Source: Candidatus Collinsella stercoripullorum
GTDB taxonomy: Bacteria > Actinomycetota > Coriobacteriia > Coriobacteriales > Coriobacteriaceae
Length of the DNA stretch: 42,701 nt
Assembly (NCBI GenBank): GCA_019117005.1
Contig: DXAO01000011.1
Location: 1-42,701 of the forward strand
Direction: 5' to 3'
Of the stretch, positions 1 through 7,558 are shown one piece after another. Under the pieces are notes generated by a model that worked only from the letters and a program-made list of their open reading frames with translations, was not told the origin of the DNA and did no database searches. The first letter of the stretch is position 1; the number at the start of each line of letters is the position of its first letter. The position numbers were made by a program, and so were the translations under genes.

Positions 1-79
1 TCGCGCGGGTGACCGACCCGCCGCACTCCTCGACCGTCTCGACAGCCTTCCTCTTCTGCTCTTCGGTGTAGCTCGGCAT
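1..79 (-). CDS. IS3-family transposase OrfA, N-terminus only (runs off window)
   Basis: An ATG at 79 on the minus strand opens a frame of 26 codons that runs off the left edge. It begins MPSYTEEQKRKAVETVEE, the typical opening of the small helix-turn-helix OrfA protein of IS3-family elements (HTH_Tnp_1), which binds the element ends. A ribosome binding site, taggag, lies just upstream. The gene and its presumed downstream orfB (DDE integrase) are outside the window, so intactness cannot be judged. The left end of the element appears to lie at about 131-133, where it interrupts an older transposase gene. Confidence 0.8.
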   Translation of the reverse strand, partial: MPSYTEEQKRKAVETVEECGGSVTRA

Positions 80-95
80 TCGCGGACTCCTAACC

Positions 96-110
96 GGACC
101 AATTTGGTCC
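96..110. repeat. 15-bp perfect palindrome in the IS3 leader
   Basis: The sequence ggaccaa-t-ttggtcc is a perfect inverted repeat with a single central base. It lies between the presumed left end of the IS3 element and its orfA start. In this position it could be a transposase binding site or an mRNA hairpin that limits orfA translation; the sequence alone does not decide. Confidence 0.6.
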
Positions 111-131
111 AACTATTTGTCCGCACCCCCA

Positions 132-605
132 CATGAGGGTGCTCCTCCCGTCCGGGAAGGAGCCTACCACGCGAATACGGCGGCGGATCTCGCGGTTGAG
201 CCGTTCGATGGAGTTGTTGGTCCTGATTCGCCTCCAGTGCTCCCGCCGGAAGCGAGTGTAGGTCAGGGTCTCGGCGTACCCGTTGTGCACGACCTTCGCG
301 GCCTCCCCGAGCCTCATGGACTCGAGCTCGTCGGCCACGGCGAGGGCCTTTGCCTCGGAGGCTCCGCGCGACTCCATGGCGTGGATGGCCTTGAGCATGG
401 CGGCGACCTGAGGGCGCTAGGACTTGGAGACCTTGGCCAGCACGTTGCGGTAGAAGCGGGCCGCGCGGCGCAGGCAGGCCGCCTCGGGGAACACCTCGGT
501 GGCCGACCCGACCATCCCGGCGGCCTTGTCGCCGGTGAACATGCGCACGCCGCGCAGGTCGGTCTTCAGGCTCTCCTCGTTCAATGTTACGATTGTGTCG
601 GGCAT
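132..605 (-). pseudogene. IS256-family (Mutator-type) transposase, internally deleted and truncated
   Basis: The minus-strand frame starts at 605 (MPDTIVTLNEESLKTDLR) after an aggtaggcc leader. It then jumps directly to GVRMFTGDKAAGMVGSATEVF, a block that lies far downstream in intact IS256-family transposases of about 400 residues, so I infer an in-frame internal deletion of roughly half the gene. A TAG codon at 417-419 interrupts the frame in FYRNVLAKVSKS*RPQVAAM. The family signature IRTNNSIERLNREIRRRIRV follows, and the reading ends at RSTLM near 132, where IS3 sequence begins. Three independent lesions (deletion, stop, 3' truncation) make this a dead element. The family is certain; the size of the deletion rests on memory of the family. 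Confidence 0.85.
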
Positions 606-824
606 GGCCTACCTCCAGCATGATTCTTGTCTAGGCAACTCGAATCATACCGGACGGTGGGCCGTGCCCTCCTTCCTTACCTGGATGCTATTCCGCTGTC
701 AAAGTGCGCAAGTAATTCTGCGCTACCACACGGCATCAATTTAGTTATCTACTCCCAATATCGAGTTGTGCACAGCAGAAAGAATGCCTGTCTCAGCCTC
801 CTTCATCAATCTGATGTAATCTTA

Positions 825-843
825 GATAGTTTTACGCACTATC
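825..843. promoter_or_regulatory. Small dyad upstream of the toxin-antitoxin pair
   Basis: gatagt-tttacgc-actatc is an inverted repeat with 6-bp arms about 40 bases upstream of the antitoxin start, in AT-richer sequence. Type II antitoxins usually repress their own promoter through such dyads, so this is a candidate operator. No clear -35/-10 pair could be fixed next to it. Confidence 0.35.
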
Positions 844-881
844 ATCCGAATCGAGGCACGCCCGTGGAGCCTATTTACTCG

Positions 882-1154
882 ATGACTACCCTTCAGCGCA
901 ATCCCTCCCAGGTGAGTTCGGCTGCACGCGATAGCGTTGTCCGTATCACGGAGCAGGGCACGGGTGCCTATGTCTTCTGCAGTGAGGAGGTTTTCGAGGA
1001 GCGCATCGCCAAGGAGCGGGAGGATGCGGCGTATGAAGCCCGCCTGCTCGAATCCGTGGGTAGAGGCGTCGCGGATATCCAGGCAGGACGCTACGTCACC
1101 TCTCTCGACGAAGCGTTCGAGCGCGCTGCAGAGCTCAGGAGGAGTCGCGCATAG
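882..1154 (+). CDS. Type II antitoxin-like protein
   Basis: A 90-residue protein starting MTTLQRNPSQVSSAARDSVV. The N-terminal part fits a Phd/RelB-like DNA-binding region. The C-terminal part (about residues 40-90, acidic and helical, ending EAFERAAELRRSRA) fits a toxin-wrapping helix. The frame is open further upstream to 627, but that extension has no family features and crosses IS flank and AT-rich spacer, so the ATG at 882 is preferred; a ggag lies 12 bases ahead of it. The stop overlaps the start region of the toxin frame, the usual antitoxin-first arrangement. Assignment rests mainly on size, composition and the partner gene. Confidence 0.65.
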   Translation: MTTLQRNPSQVSSAARDSVVRITEQGTGAYVFCSEEVFEERIAKEREDAAYEARLLESVGRGVADIQAGRYVTSLDEAFERAAELRRSRA

Positions 1155-1416
1155 CATCGAGCTTCGCATCGCCGATGAGTTCACGGATGCGCTTGCCGAA
1201 ATATCCTCCGACGCTTTGCCCTCAAGGATCTATTCGGCCGCTTCCTCGTTAGCGACCTTTCCCGACAGCGGTTCGCCGCTCGCGCGCAAGAGCCTGAACG
1301 AGCGGTTTGGTGAGGGTATCCGGCAACTTGCCGTTTCCCGTTTTGTGATCGTGTGCGGTCATGTCGGCGACACGGTGGACGTCCTTGCCCTCGTGTACGG
1401 GCCGTCTATTGTGTGA
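1144..1416 (+). CDS. ParE/RelE-type toxin, start codon unclear (possibly inactive)
   Basis: The frame encodes about 88 residues (HSIELRIADEFTDALAEISS onward, ending VYGPSIV). It has the ParE/RelE layout: an N-terminal helical hairpin, then FPDSGSPLARKSL and the closing strands QLAVSRFVIVCGHVGDTVDV. Toxins of this family poison gyrase (ParE) or cleave ribosome-bound mRNA (RelE); which applies here cannot be told. An aggagg at 1137-1142 sits where the ribosome binding site should be, but no ATG, GTG or TTG follows in frame. The nearest candidates are GTC at 1144 and ATC at 1156. Either a rare start is used or the start was lost by point mutation (GTG to GTC would do it). The left coordinate is therefore nominal. 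Confidence 0.6.
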   Translation, partial: VAHSIELRIADEFTDALAEISSDALPSRIYSAASSLATFPDSGSPLARKSLNERFGEGIRQLAVSRFVIVCGHVGDTVDVLALVYGPSIV

Positions 1417-1467
1417 CGGCACGCAGGGCTCCCTGCGCAATTCCGCTGAGTGACGCCTCCATCACTT

Positions 1468-1484
1468 ACATACGTATGGTATGT
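1468..1484. promoter_or_regulatory. Candidate TetR operator upstream of the tetR-type gene
   Basis: acatac-gtatg-gtatgt is an inverted repeat with 6-bp arms about 100 bases upstream of the TetR-family gene. The same half-sites (catac/gtatg) recur at 2537-2555 ahead of the exporter gene, which suggests one regulator acts at both places, including autoregulation. Confidence 0.55.
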
Positions 1485-1580
1485 TTAGGCGGAACGCAAG
1501 GTCGCCGAGGCTCTCGGTTGCCATCTGCGGCAGCCGTGCAAGTCCGCAACCCACCTCGCCCGTCCCGTCAAGGAGGCCCT

Positions 1581-2462
1581 ATGGCGCGCAACAAGTATCC
1601 GGAGGAGACCGTCAAGCGCATCCTCGATGTCGCCGAGGAGCTCTTCATGACGCGCGGATACGAGCGCACGACCATGGCGGACATCGTCGACGGGCTGGGC
1701 GGGCTCACCAAGGGCGCCGTCTACCACCACTTCAAAAGCAAGGAGGACATCTTCGAGGCCGTGTTCGAGCGGGCGAACCGCCCGGTCATCGAGCGCATCG
1801 AGCGCATCATGGACGATCGCTCCCTCACGGGCCACCAGAAGCTCCTCGCGCTCGCCGCCGCCTCGTCCGACGGCCCGTCTGCCGAGATGTGGCGGGCCAT
1901 GCGCCTCTCCGCCGACCCCGTCCGCCATGCGCGCATCCTCGCGCGCGAGTACGCCGACGTCATCGAGACCGCCCATCGCTACATCGAGCCCGTCATCCGC
2001 GAGGGCATCGCCGACGGCAGCATCGCCTGTGCCCATCCGCGCGAGGCGGCCGAGGCCATGATGTTGCTCTCCAACCTCTGGGTCGTCCCGCTGTTCTGCC
2101 CGCTCACCGAGGCAGCCGAGTACGGACGGCGCGTCGAGGTGTTCATGGACATCACGCGCATGCTCGGGATCGACCTCTCGGCGCTCTCCTCCCTGGAGGA
2201 CGCCCGCATGTGGGGCGAGGACGGAACGCCGCCCGTGCACGCGCCGGCGGGGGAGGGACCCGATGGGTGCACCCTCGCCCCAGCAACGGAGCAGCCCGTG
2301 GCGTCCGTCCCGGCAGAGGGCGGCGAACCGGATGCCGCGTCTATGGGATCGGGCACGACGGATGAGGCGCTGCCCTCCGGTGCGCTCGCACCCGCCCCGG
2401 CAGCGGAGCAGCCCGCGGCACCCGGCGGTTGCCGCGCGGAAAAGAAACCTGAGGTTGGTTGA
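1581..2462 (+). CDS. TetR-family transcriptional regulator with a long low-complexity tail
   Basis: A 293-residue protein. Residues about 8-55 are the TetR helix-turn-helix (AEELFMTRGYERTTMADIV and AVYHHFKSKEDIFEAVFERA). A helical ligand-binding/dimer domain follows to about residue 205. The last 90 or so residues are Pro/Ala/Glu-rich and repetitive (LAPATEQPVA and LAPAPAAEQPAA), which is not part of the family; TetR proteins normally end near 200 residues. The ATG at 1581 has an aaggagg 5 bases upstream and is preferred over the open frame reaching back to 1353. The neighbour at 2572 is an MFS exporter with a similar operator, so the likely role is control of drug or metabolite efflux. The effector is unknown. 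Confidence 0.88.
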   Translation: MARNKYPEETVKRILDVAEELFMTRGYERTTMADIVDGLGGLTKGAVYHHFKSKEDIFEAVFERANRPVIERIERIMDDRSLTGHQKLLALAAASSDGPSAEMWRAMRLSADPVRHARILAREYADVIETAHRYIEPVIREGIADGSIACAHPREAAEAMMLLSNLWVVPLFCPLTEAAEYGRRVEVFMDITRMLGIDLSALSSLEDARMWGEDGTPPVHAPAGEGPDGCTLAPATEQPVASVPAEGGEPDAASMGSGTTDEALPSGALAPAPAAEQPAAPGGCRAEKKPEVG

Positions 2463-2536
2463 GGCAACCGCCGTCGTTGCCGAAGATGACCTCAAGCGAA
2501 GGAGCCGCCCGCGCGGCTTTTCTTCGACACGATACA

Positions 2537-2555
2537 CATACCGACCGAATGTATG
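2537..2555. promoter_or_regulatory. Candidate TetR operator at the exporter gene
   Basis: catac-cgaccgaat-gtatg is an inverted repeat 16 bases upstream of the exporter start. The arms match those of the dyad at 1468-1484; spacing differs (9 versus 5 bases between 5-bp cores). The form resembles operators of TetR-type repressors of efflux genes. Binding here would block transcription or initiation of the exporter. Confidence 0.6.
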
Positions 2556-2571
2556 AGAGAAGGGAAGCGAC

Positions 2572-4074
2572 ATGAACACCAACGGCAGACGGATGGAGGC
2601 AGGGGCAGTGAGCGATATGGAGAACACCGGCAGGCGAACGGAGGCGGGGACAATAAGCCCCATGGAGAACGACGACAGGCGAACGGAGGCAAGGGCCTTA
2701 CGCGATAGGGGAGACGACGGCAGACGGACGGAAGAAGCGGCCTTCGCGATGCGAGCTCCGCAAAGTGAGGACGCGCCGCCTCGCGCGCAAGTTGCCGCCA
2801 GCCAGCCCCCGCACGACGCCCCGCACGAACCCGCGCACGGCCGCTCGGACGAGCCCCTGTTCACCCCCGGCTTCGCGGCCATCGCGATCGCGCAGGCGTT
2901 CTCTCTGCTGGGCATGGAGATCCTCCAGTTCGTCCTGCCCCTGCACCTCCTGAACCTCACCGGGTCGGGCACCCTGTACGGCACCGTGCTCGCCGCGGGG
3001 TTCATCCCCTACACCCTGCTCGCGCCCATCGGCGGCGTGGTGGCCGACCGCACGCGCAAGCGCGGCGTCATGGCGGCGCTCGACGCCCTCCTCGCCCTCG
3101 TGATGGCGGCCTACCTCGCATGCTCCGGCTCGGACGCCCTCGTGGCCATCACGGTCGCGGTGCTCATGTTCGCCTTCGCCGCGCAGGCGCTCTATCAGCC
3201 CTGCGTGCAGTCCGCGGTCCCGCACGTGGTCGCCCCCGCCCGGCTCGAGCAGGCGGTCGCCGTGACCAACCAGCTCAGCATGGTCACCGGGATCGGCGGG
3301 CCGGTCGTGGGAGGCCTCGTCTTCGGCTTCTGCGGCCTGGCGCCCATCGCGGCCGTGTCGGCGGCGTGCTTCGCCGTGTCGAGCCTGCTCGTCCTCGCCA
3401 TCGTCCGCGTGCCCTACGACCCTCCGGCGCGCACCGCGGGCCTGCTCGCCACCGCGCGCGCGGACCTCTCGGAGGCCCTGGGGCACCTGCGGTCGCATCC
3501 CATCATGTGGCAGACCATCCTGGGTGCCACCCTCGTCAACCTCTTCGGCTCCTCGTTCATCAACGTGGGGTCGCCCTACATCGTCACGGAGTCCCTCGGG
3601 CTTTCCAACCAGCTCATGGGCGTCCTGCAGGGCGCGCTCGCGGTGGGCGGCCTCGCCGGTGGGGCGCTCGTGGCGACGCGGCCCGGGTCGTTCGGCATCC
3701 GGAGCGTGCCGCGCCTTCTGGTCGGTGTGGCCGCGGGGCTGGCGGCGATGGCCGTGCTGCTCACCCTCCCGCTCCCGCCGCTCGGCGTCTACGCGGGCAT
3801 GCTCGCCATCTACCTGGGGACCATGGCGTGCTGCATGGCCATGTCGATCGCCGCGACGTCGTACCTGCAGATGGAGAGTCCCGGCACGCTCGTGGGCAAG
3901 GTGATGGCGCTCACGCTCATGCTGGCGAACTTCGCCACGCCGCTCGGGCAGATCGCCTACGGCGCGGCGTTCGACCGCGTCGACCCCTGGCTGGTCGCCG
4001 CGCTCGCAGCGCTCGCCGTCGTCCTCGTGACGGCGCATCTCGCCCGCGTCTACCGGCGCGAGCTCTCGCGGTAG
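2572..4074 (+). CDS. MFS transporter (MefA/drug exporter-like) with repeat-bearing N-terminal extension
   Basis: A 500-residue protein. From about residue 88 it is a 12-helix major facilitator: helix 1 FAAIAIAQAFSLLGMEILQF, motif A loop GGVVADRTRKR, and a second half from about residue 300. It resembles macrolide/drug exporters that use the proton gradient. The first 85 residues are hydrophilic and are not part of the fold; they contain four tandem 15-residue units. The ATG at 2572 has agggaag 5 bases upstream; an internal ATG at 2749 would remove most of the repeats. The gene follows a TetR regulator and has a matching operator, so substrate-induced expression is likely. Substrate unknown. 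Confidence 0.88.
   Translation: MNTNGRRMEAGAVSDMENTGRRTEAGTISPMENDDRRTEARALRDRGDDGRRTEEAAFAMRAPQSEDAPPRAQVAASQPPHDAPHEPAHGRSDEPLFTPGFAAIAIAQAFSLLGMEILQFVLPLHLLNLTGSGTLYGTVLAAGFIPYTLLAPIGGVVADRTRKRGVMAALDALLALVMAAYLACSGSDALVAITVAVLMFAFAAQALYQPCVQSAVPHVVAPARLEQAVAVTNQLSMVTGIGGPVVGGLVFGFCGLAPIAAVSAACFAVSSLLVLAIVRVPYDPPARTAGLLATARADLSEALGHLRSHPIMWQTILGATLVNLFGSSFINVGSPYIVTESLGLSNQLMGVLQGALAVGGLAGGALVATRPGSFGIRSVPRLLVGVAAGLAAMAVLLTLPLPPLGVYAGMLAIYLGTMACCMAMSIAATSYLQMESPGTLVGKVMALTLMLANFATPLGQIAYGAAFDRVDPWLVAALAALAVVLVTAHLARVYRRELSR
2581..2760 (+). repeat. Four tandem 45-bp units in the exporter N-terminus
   Basis: The motif cggcagacgg-atggaggc and its variants start at 2583, 2628, 2673 and 2718, an exact 45-base period. 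In frame this gives 15-residue units built on GRRTEAG followed by about 8 variable residues. The units have diverged (roughly 60-80 % by eye), the last one being weakest. They look like an expansion of coding sequence at the 5' end rather than a known domain. Confidence 0.8.
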
Positions 4075-4095
4075 CCAGGTACCCGCACCGCGGCG

Positions 4096-4135
4096 TCCCG
4101 CCCCACGGGAGGCGCGGGCCGCCGAGCGGGCGGGA
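4096..4135. terminator. Stem-loop between convergent genes
   Basis: tcccgccc at 4096-4103 pairs perfectly with gggcggga at 4128-4135, between the stop of the exporter (4074) and the stop of the HAD gene (4147). No T-run follows, so a terminator role is only suggested by position. Confidence 0.3.
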
Positions 4136-4146
4136 ACCGGCTGCGG

Positions 4147-4914
4147 TCACACGAGCCCGAGCTCGCGGCAGGCGTTCCAGATCCCGTCGTCGTCCACGGA
4201 GGTCGTCACCATGTCGGCGGCCTCCGTCACGCCCTCGCGCGCGTTGCCCATGGCGATGCCCGTGCCCACGCATCGCAGCATGGAGATGTCGTTGCCGCCG
4301 TCGCCGAACGCGATCGCCTCGGACAGGTCGATCCCGTGGCGCTCGCACATGGCGCGCACGCCGACGGGCTTGCCCCCGCCCGCGGGCATCACGTCGCAGA
4401 AGTCGTCGCACCACCGCGCCGTGAAGACGTAGGGGTTCGCGTCGGTGACGAGGTGCTCGTCTTCCGGCTCAACGAAGGCGCACATCTGCATGATCTCCTC
4501 GTCGAGCGCGCACGCCGGATCGTCCTGGTCGTACGAGATGCCGACCTCGCGCTCGTGCTCGAGGAGCCGCTGGTTCTTGCCGCTGATGTAGGACCGCTCC
4601 TCGGTGATGAACAGGGCGTTGTACAGTCCCGACCGGATCTGCTCGACGGCGATGCGGACGCCCTCCGGGTCGATGCGCTGGCGGCGGAATCGGCCGCCCC
4701 CGTCGAAGCACAGCTGGCCGTTGATGGTGACGTAGCCGTCGAACCCGGTGCTGACCGCGGGCGGGAGCATCTTGTACGAGCGCCCGGTGGCGACGAACAG
4801 CTTGATGCCGCGCTCGCGCAGCGCGGCGAGCGCGCGCCGGGTCGATCCCGGGACGTCGTGGGTCTTGAAGCTGAGCAGGGTGCCGTCCACATCGAAGAAC
4901 GCGGCTTTGATCAT
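4147..4914 (-). CDS. Cof-type HAD-superfamily phosphatase
   Basis: A 255-residue protein. It begins [16 protein letters not shown], the HAD motif I with nucleophile Asp and acid/base Asp. Motif II is in [10 protein letters not shown] and motif IV is in [14 protein letters not shown] near residue 210. The central C2-type cap fits the Cof/YbiV class of phosphatases, which hydrolyse sugar phosphates, flavin mononucleotide or related small phosphoesters in the cytoplasm. Length matches the family. The frame extends further upstream in silico, but only the ATG at 4914 places the motif I aspartate in its usual position. It is convergent with the MFS gene and divergent from the NUDIX gene. Substrate not predictable. 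Confidence 0.92.
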   Translation of the reverse strand: MIKAAFFDVDGTLLSFKTHDVPGSTRRALAALRERGIKLFVATGRSYKMLPPAVSTGFDGYVTINGQLCFDGGGRFRRQRIDPEGVRIAVEQIRSGLYNALFITEERSYISGKNQRLLEHEREVGISYDQDDPACALDEEIMQMCAFVEPEDEHLVTDANPYVFTARWCDDFCDVMPAGGGKPVGVRAMCERHGIDLSEAIAFGDGGNDISMLRCVGTGIAMGNAREGVTEAADMVTTSVDDDGIWNACRELGLV

Positions 4915-5181
4915 TCGTGCCTCCCGGTGACGGGTCGTTTTTTCCGGAACCATTGTACCCGCAGGCGGGCGCCCGGTCCCGGTCGGGAGGGGGTGGCGCG
5001 CATCGGGTTCGCGGGCCGCCGTCCGCGCCGGCCGGGTGCGGTCGGGGCCGGCTCGGGCATCCGTCATGCGGGGCACCCGCCGCCGCGCGGGCGCCCGGTC
5101 CCGGTCGCGGCGCCTCCTCCGCGGGCCGTGATACCATGCAGGTGTCCGGGCCCCGGGCGACGGCGATCGAGGAGGCGGCGC

Positions 5182-5709
5182 ATGGCGACACCCGAGTTCA
5201 TCCTGCGGCTGAGGGAGAAGATCGGCCACGACCCGCTCTGGCTGATCGGCGTGACCGCGTACGTCGAGGACGGCGCGGGGCGCGTGCTGTTCGGAAGGCG
5301 CGCGGACACGGGGGAGTGGGCGCTCGTCTACGGCATCAACGAGCCGGGCGAGGAGCCCGCCGACACCGTGGTGCGCGAGGTGCGCGAGGAGACGGGCGTC
5401 GACTGCGTCCCGGTGGCGCTCGCGGGGGTGACGGCCGCCCGGCACGAGACGGTCTACGCGAACGGGGACCGCTGCCAGTACCTCGACCTGCTGTTCTGCT
5501 GCCGCCTGCGCGAGGGCGGGGCCGCCGTCCCGCGCGTGGCGGACGACGAGAGCCTGGAGGTCGGGTGGTTCTCCCCCGACGACCCGCCCGCCCCGCTCGC
5601 CGCATCGACCGTCGAGCGCATGGGTATCATCCGCCGTTTCCGCGCGGGGGCCGATGCGGGGGATGCGCGGGCGCTGTTCCGCTGCACGGAGGCGGAGGAG
5701 GCCCGCTAG
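5182..5709 (+). CDS. NUDIX hydrolase
   Basis: A 175-residue protein. The NUDIX box is canonical: from the Gly of GINEPGE through [15 protein letters not shown] (G-x5-E-x7-REVREE-x-G-V, about residues 52-74), which binds Mg2+ and hydrolyses nucleoside-diphosphate-linked substrates. Strands before it ([20 protein letters not shown]) and after it ([10 protein letters not shown]) complete the fold. A gaggagg lies 7 bases ahead of the ATG at 5182. The form, with a late REE box and [14 protein letters not shown], resembles the ADP-ribose/8-oxo-dGTP type sanitising members. It is followed 65 bases later by the MGMT-GNAT gene on the same strand. Confidence 0.92.
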   Translation: MATPEFILRLREKIGHDPLWLIGVTAYVEDGAGRVLFGRRADTGEWALVYGINEPGEEPADTVVREVREETGVDCVPVALAGVTAARHETVYANGDRCQYLDLLFCCRLREGGAAVPRVADDESLEVGWFSPDDPPAPLAASTVERMGIIRRFRAGADAGDARALFRCTEAEEAR

Positions 5710-5774
5710 GCCGCGCACCGCGCCCGCCGGTCCGGCGGGACCGCCTGGGAGATCGTCTGCGAAGGGAGGCAGGG

Positions 5775-6695
5775 ATGCGCTACACCGCGATCGCCGAGTC
5801 CCCGCTCGGGGAGGTGCGCCTGGCGAGCGACGGCCGGGCGCTCACGGGCCTGTGGTTCGTCGGGCAGCGCTACGACGGCGCGGGGCTCGGGACGGACGCG
5901 CAGGCCGCGCCCAGCCTCCCCGTCTTTGCCGAGGCCCGCGGCTGGCTGGACGCCTACCTGGAGGGCGGCCGGCAGGTCCGGCCCCCTGCGGTCGCGCTGG
6001 GCGGCACGCCGTTCCAGCGGGAGGTGTGGGGCGCGCTGCGGCGCATCCCCTACGGTGCCACCGCGACGTACGGGGATATCGCGCGCGACCTCGGCCGCCC
6101 CGCCGCCTGCCGGGCGGTTGGCGCGGCCGTGGGGAGGAACCCCGTCTCGCTCATCGTGCCCTGCCATCGCGCCGTGGGGTCGGGCGGCTCGCTCACCGGG
6201 TACGCGGGCGGCCTGTGGCGCAAGCGCACCCTGCTCGCCCTCGAGTCGGACGGCATCATGACCGGGGAGGTCGCCGACCGGGCGTCCGGGCTCGTCGGCG
6301 CGCTCACCGACCTATGGGAGCGCTCGGTGCGGGCGACCCACGGGTTTCTGCCCGACGGCGAGGTCGAGCGCCTGCGGGCCTACGTCCCCGGGGCCATCCG
6401 CGCCACGCCGCGGCTGTTCGTCGCCCGGCGCGCGGGCGTCCCGCTGGGCTTCATGGGGGTCGACGGCGCCCTGCTTGACATGCTCTTCATCGACCCCGGT
6501 GCGCGCGGGCGCGGCATCGGCCGTCTGCTGCTGGAGCGGGGCGTCCAGGACGCGGGCGTGACCGAGCTCACGGTGAACGAGCAGAACCCCCGGGCCGTCG
6601 GGTTCTACCGCCATATGGGGTTCTCCGTCTTCGACCGCACCGACACCGACGACCAGGGCGCCCCCTATCCGCTGCTCCGCATGAGGCTCCCGTAG
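5775..6695 (+). CDS. ogt: Methylated-DNA--protein-cysteine methyltransferase fused to a GNAT acetyltransferase
   Basis: A 306-residue protein made of two domains in one uninterrupted frame. Residues 1-157 are an Ogt/MGMT suicide repair protein: [17 protein letters not shown], the arginine-finger helix region [12 protein letters not shown], and the acceptor cysteine in [11 protein letters not shown]. It removes alkyl groups from O6-alkylguanine. Residues about 160-306 are a GNAT domain: [18 protein letters not shown], the acetyl-CoA loop [17 protein letters not shown] and [13 protein letters not shown]. An internal ATG (at [10 protein letters not shown]) could give a separate acetyltransferase but has no ribosome binding site. 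Each domain is complete, so this looks like a true fusion. The acetyl acceptor is unknown. An aagggaggcaggg leader precedes the ATG. Confidence 0.9.
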   Translation: MRYTAIAESPLGEVRLASDGRALTGLWFVGQRYDGAGLGTDAQAAPSLPVFAEARGWLDAYLEGGRQVRPPAVALGGTPFQREVWGALRRIPYGATATYGDIARDLGRPAACRAVGAAVGRNPVSLIVPCHRAVGSGGSLTGYAGGLWRKRTLLALESDGIMTGEVADRASGLVGALTDLWERSVRATHGFLPDGEVERLRAYVPGAIRATPRLFVARRAGVPLGFMGVDGALLDMLFIDPGARGRGIGRLLLERGVQDAGVTELTVNEQNPRAVGFYRHMGFSVFDRTDTDDQGAPYPLLRMRLP

Positions 6696-6728
6696 CCCCG
6701 CGCGCCCGCCGGCATGCGCCCGTGACGG

Positions 6729-7430
6729 CTACAGCGTCCGGAGGGCCTCCACCAGCCCCGTCTTGGCATCGGTGGCGGCGTCGCGCGTCTTGATGACGCG
6801 TGCGGGCACGCCGGCGGCCACCGCGCCGGCGGGGACGTCCTCCACGCAGACGGCGCCGGCGGCCACCACCGCGTTCTCGCCGATGCGGACGCCCTCCAGC
6901 ACGACCGCGTTCGCGCCGATCATGACGCCGTCCTCCACGACGACGGGCACGGCGCTCGCGGGCTCCACGACCCCTGCGAGCACGGCCCCCGCGCCGATAT
7001 GGCAGCGCGCCCCCACGGTCGCCCGTCCGCCGAGCACCGCCCCCATGTCGATCATCGTGCCCGCGCCGACCACGGCGCCGATGTTGAGGATGGCGCCCAT
7101 CATGATCACGGCGCCGTCGCCGATCTCGACGTGCTCGCGGATGATCGCGCCCGGCTCGATGCGGGCGTTCAGCCCCTTCGCATCGAGCAGCGGGACCGCG
7201 GAGTTCCTCCGGTCGCTCTCGATATCGAGGTACGCGATGGCGTCGCGGTTCGCGTCGACGACGGGTCCGAGCTGCGCCCAGTCGCCGAAGGCGACGAGCC
7301 CCTCGGGGCCGCCGTAGACGCGGGCCCCGCCCCAGTCCACGCACGCGCCGTCCTTCAGGCGCGCGTACACCTTGACCGGCGTCCTCTTCGGCGCCGTGGC
7401 GATGAAGTCGATGATCTCCTGTGCATCCAT
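6729..7430 (-). CDS. dapH: Tetrahydrodipicolinate N-acetyltransferase
   Basis: A 233-residue protein. Residues 1-75 match the DapH N-terminal domain ([20 protein letters not shown] and [15 protein letters not shown]). The rest is a left-handed beta helix of hexapeptide repeats ([39 protein letters not shown]). The enzyme acetylates tetrahydrodipicolinate from acetyl-CoA in the acetylase branch of lysine and meso-DAP synthesis. It is chosen over succinyl-type DapD because of its length, the DapH N-terminus and the nearby M20 deacetylase. It is the last gene of lysA-dapA-dapB-dapH and is convergent with the MGMT-GNAT gene, with only 33 bases between stops. Confidence 0.9.
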   Translation of the reverse strand: MDAQEIIDFIATAPKRTPVKVYARLKDGACVDWGGARVYGGPEGLVAFGDWAQLGPVVDANRDAIAYLDIESDRRNSAVPLLDAKGLNARIEPGAIIREHVEIGDGAVIMMGAILNIGAVVGAGTMIDMGAVLGGRATVGARCHIGAGAVLAGVVEPASAVPVVVEDGVMIGANAVVLEGVRIGENAVVAAGAVCVEDVPAGAVAAGVPARVIKTRDAATDAKTGLVEALRTL

Positions 7431-7558
7431 GGTGGTTTCCCTTTCCTAGCTTCTTGCATCATGTGGCAGCGGGGACCGCTCGATGACGGCTCGGGGCTGC
7501 CCCATCTGCCGTCACGGGGCCGGTCCGATCTGCCGCGCCGGTCGCGGTCTTTCCGCCG

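Noticed and set aside
627..881. Upstream extension of the antitoxin frame
   Set aside because: It runs into IS flank and AT-rich spacer, adds residues unlike the family, and would place the candidate operator inside the gene.
2698..4038. Long open frame on the minus strand opposite the MFS gene
   Set aside because: It is a GC-rich antisense shadow full of Arg/His/Gly/Glu with no fold signature, while the plus-strand frame has clear transporter motifs.
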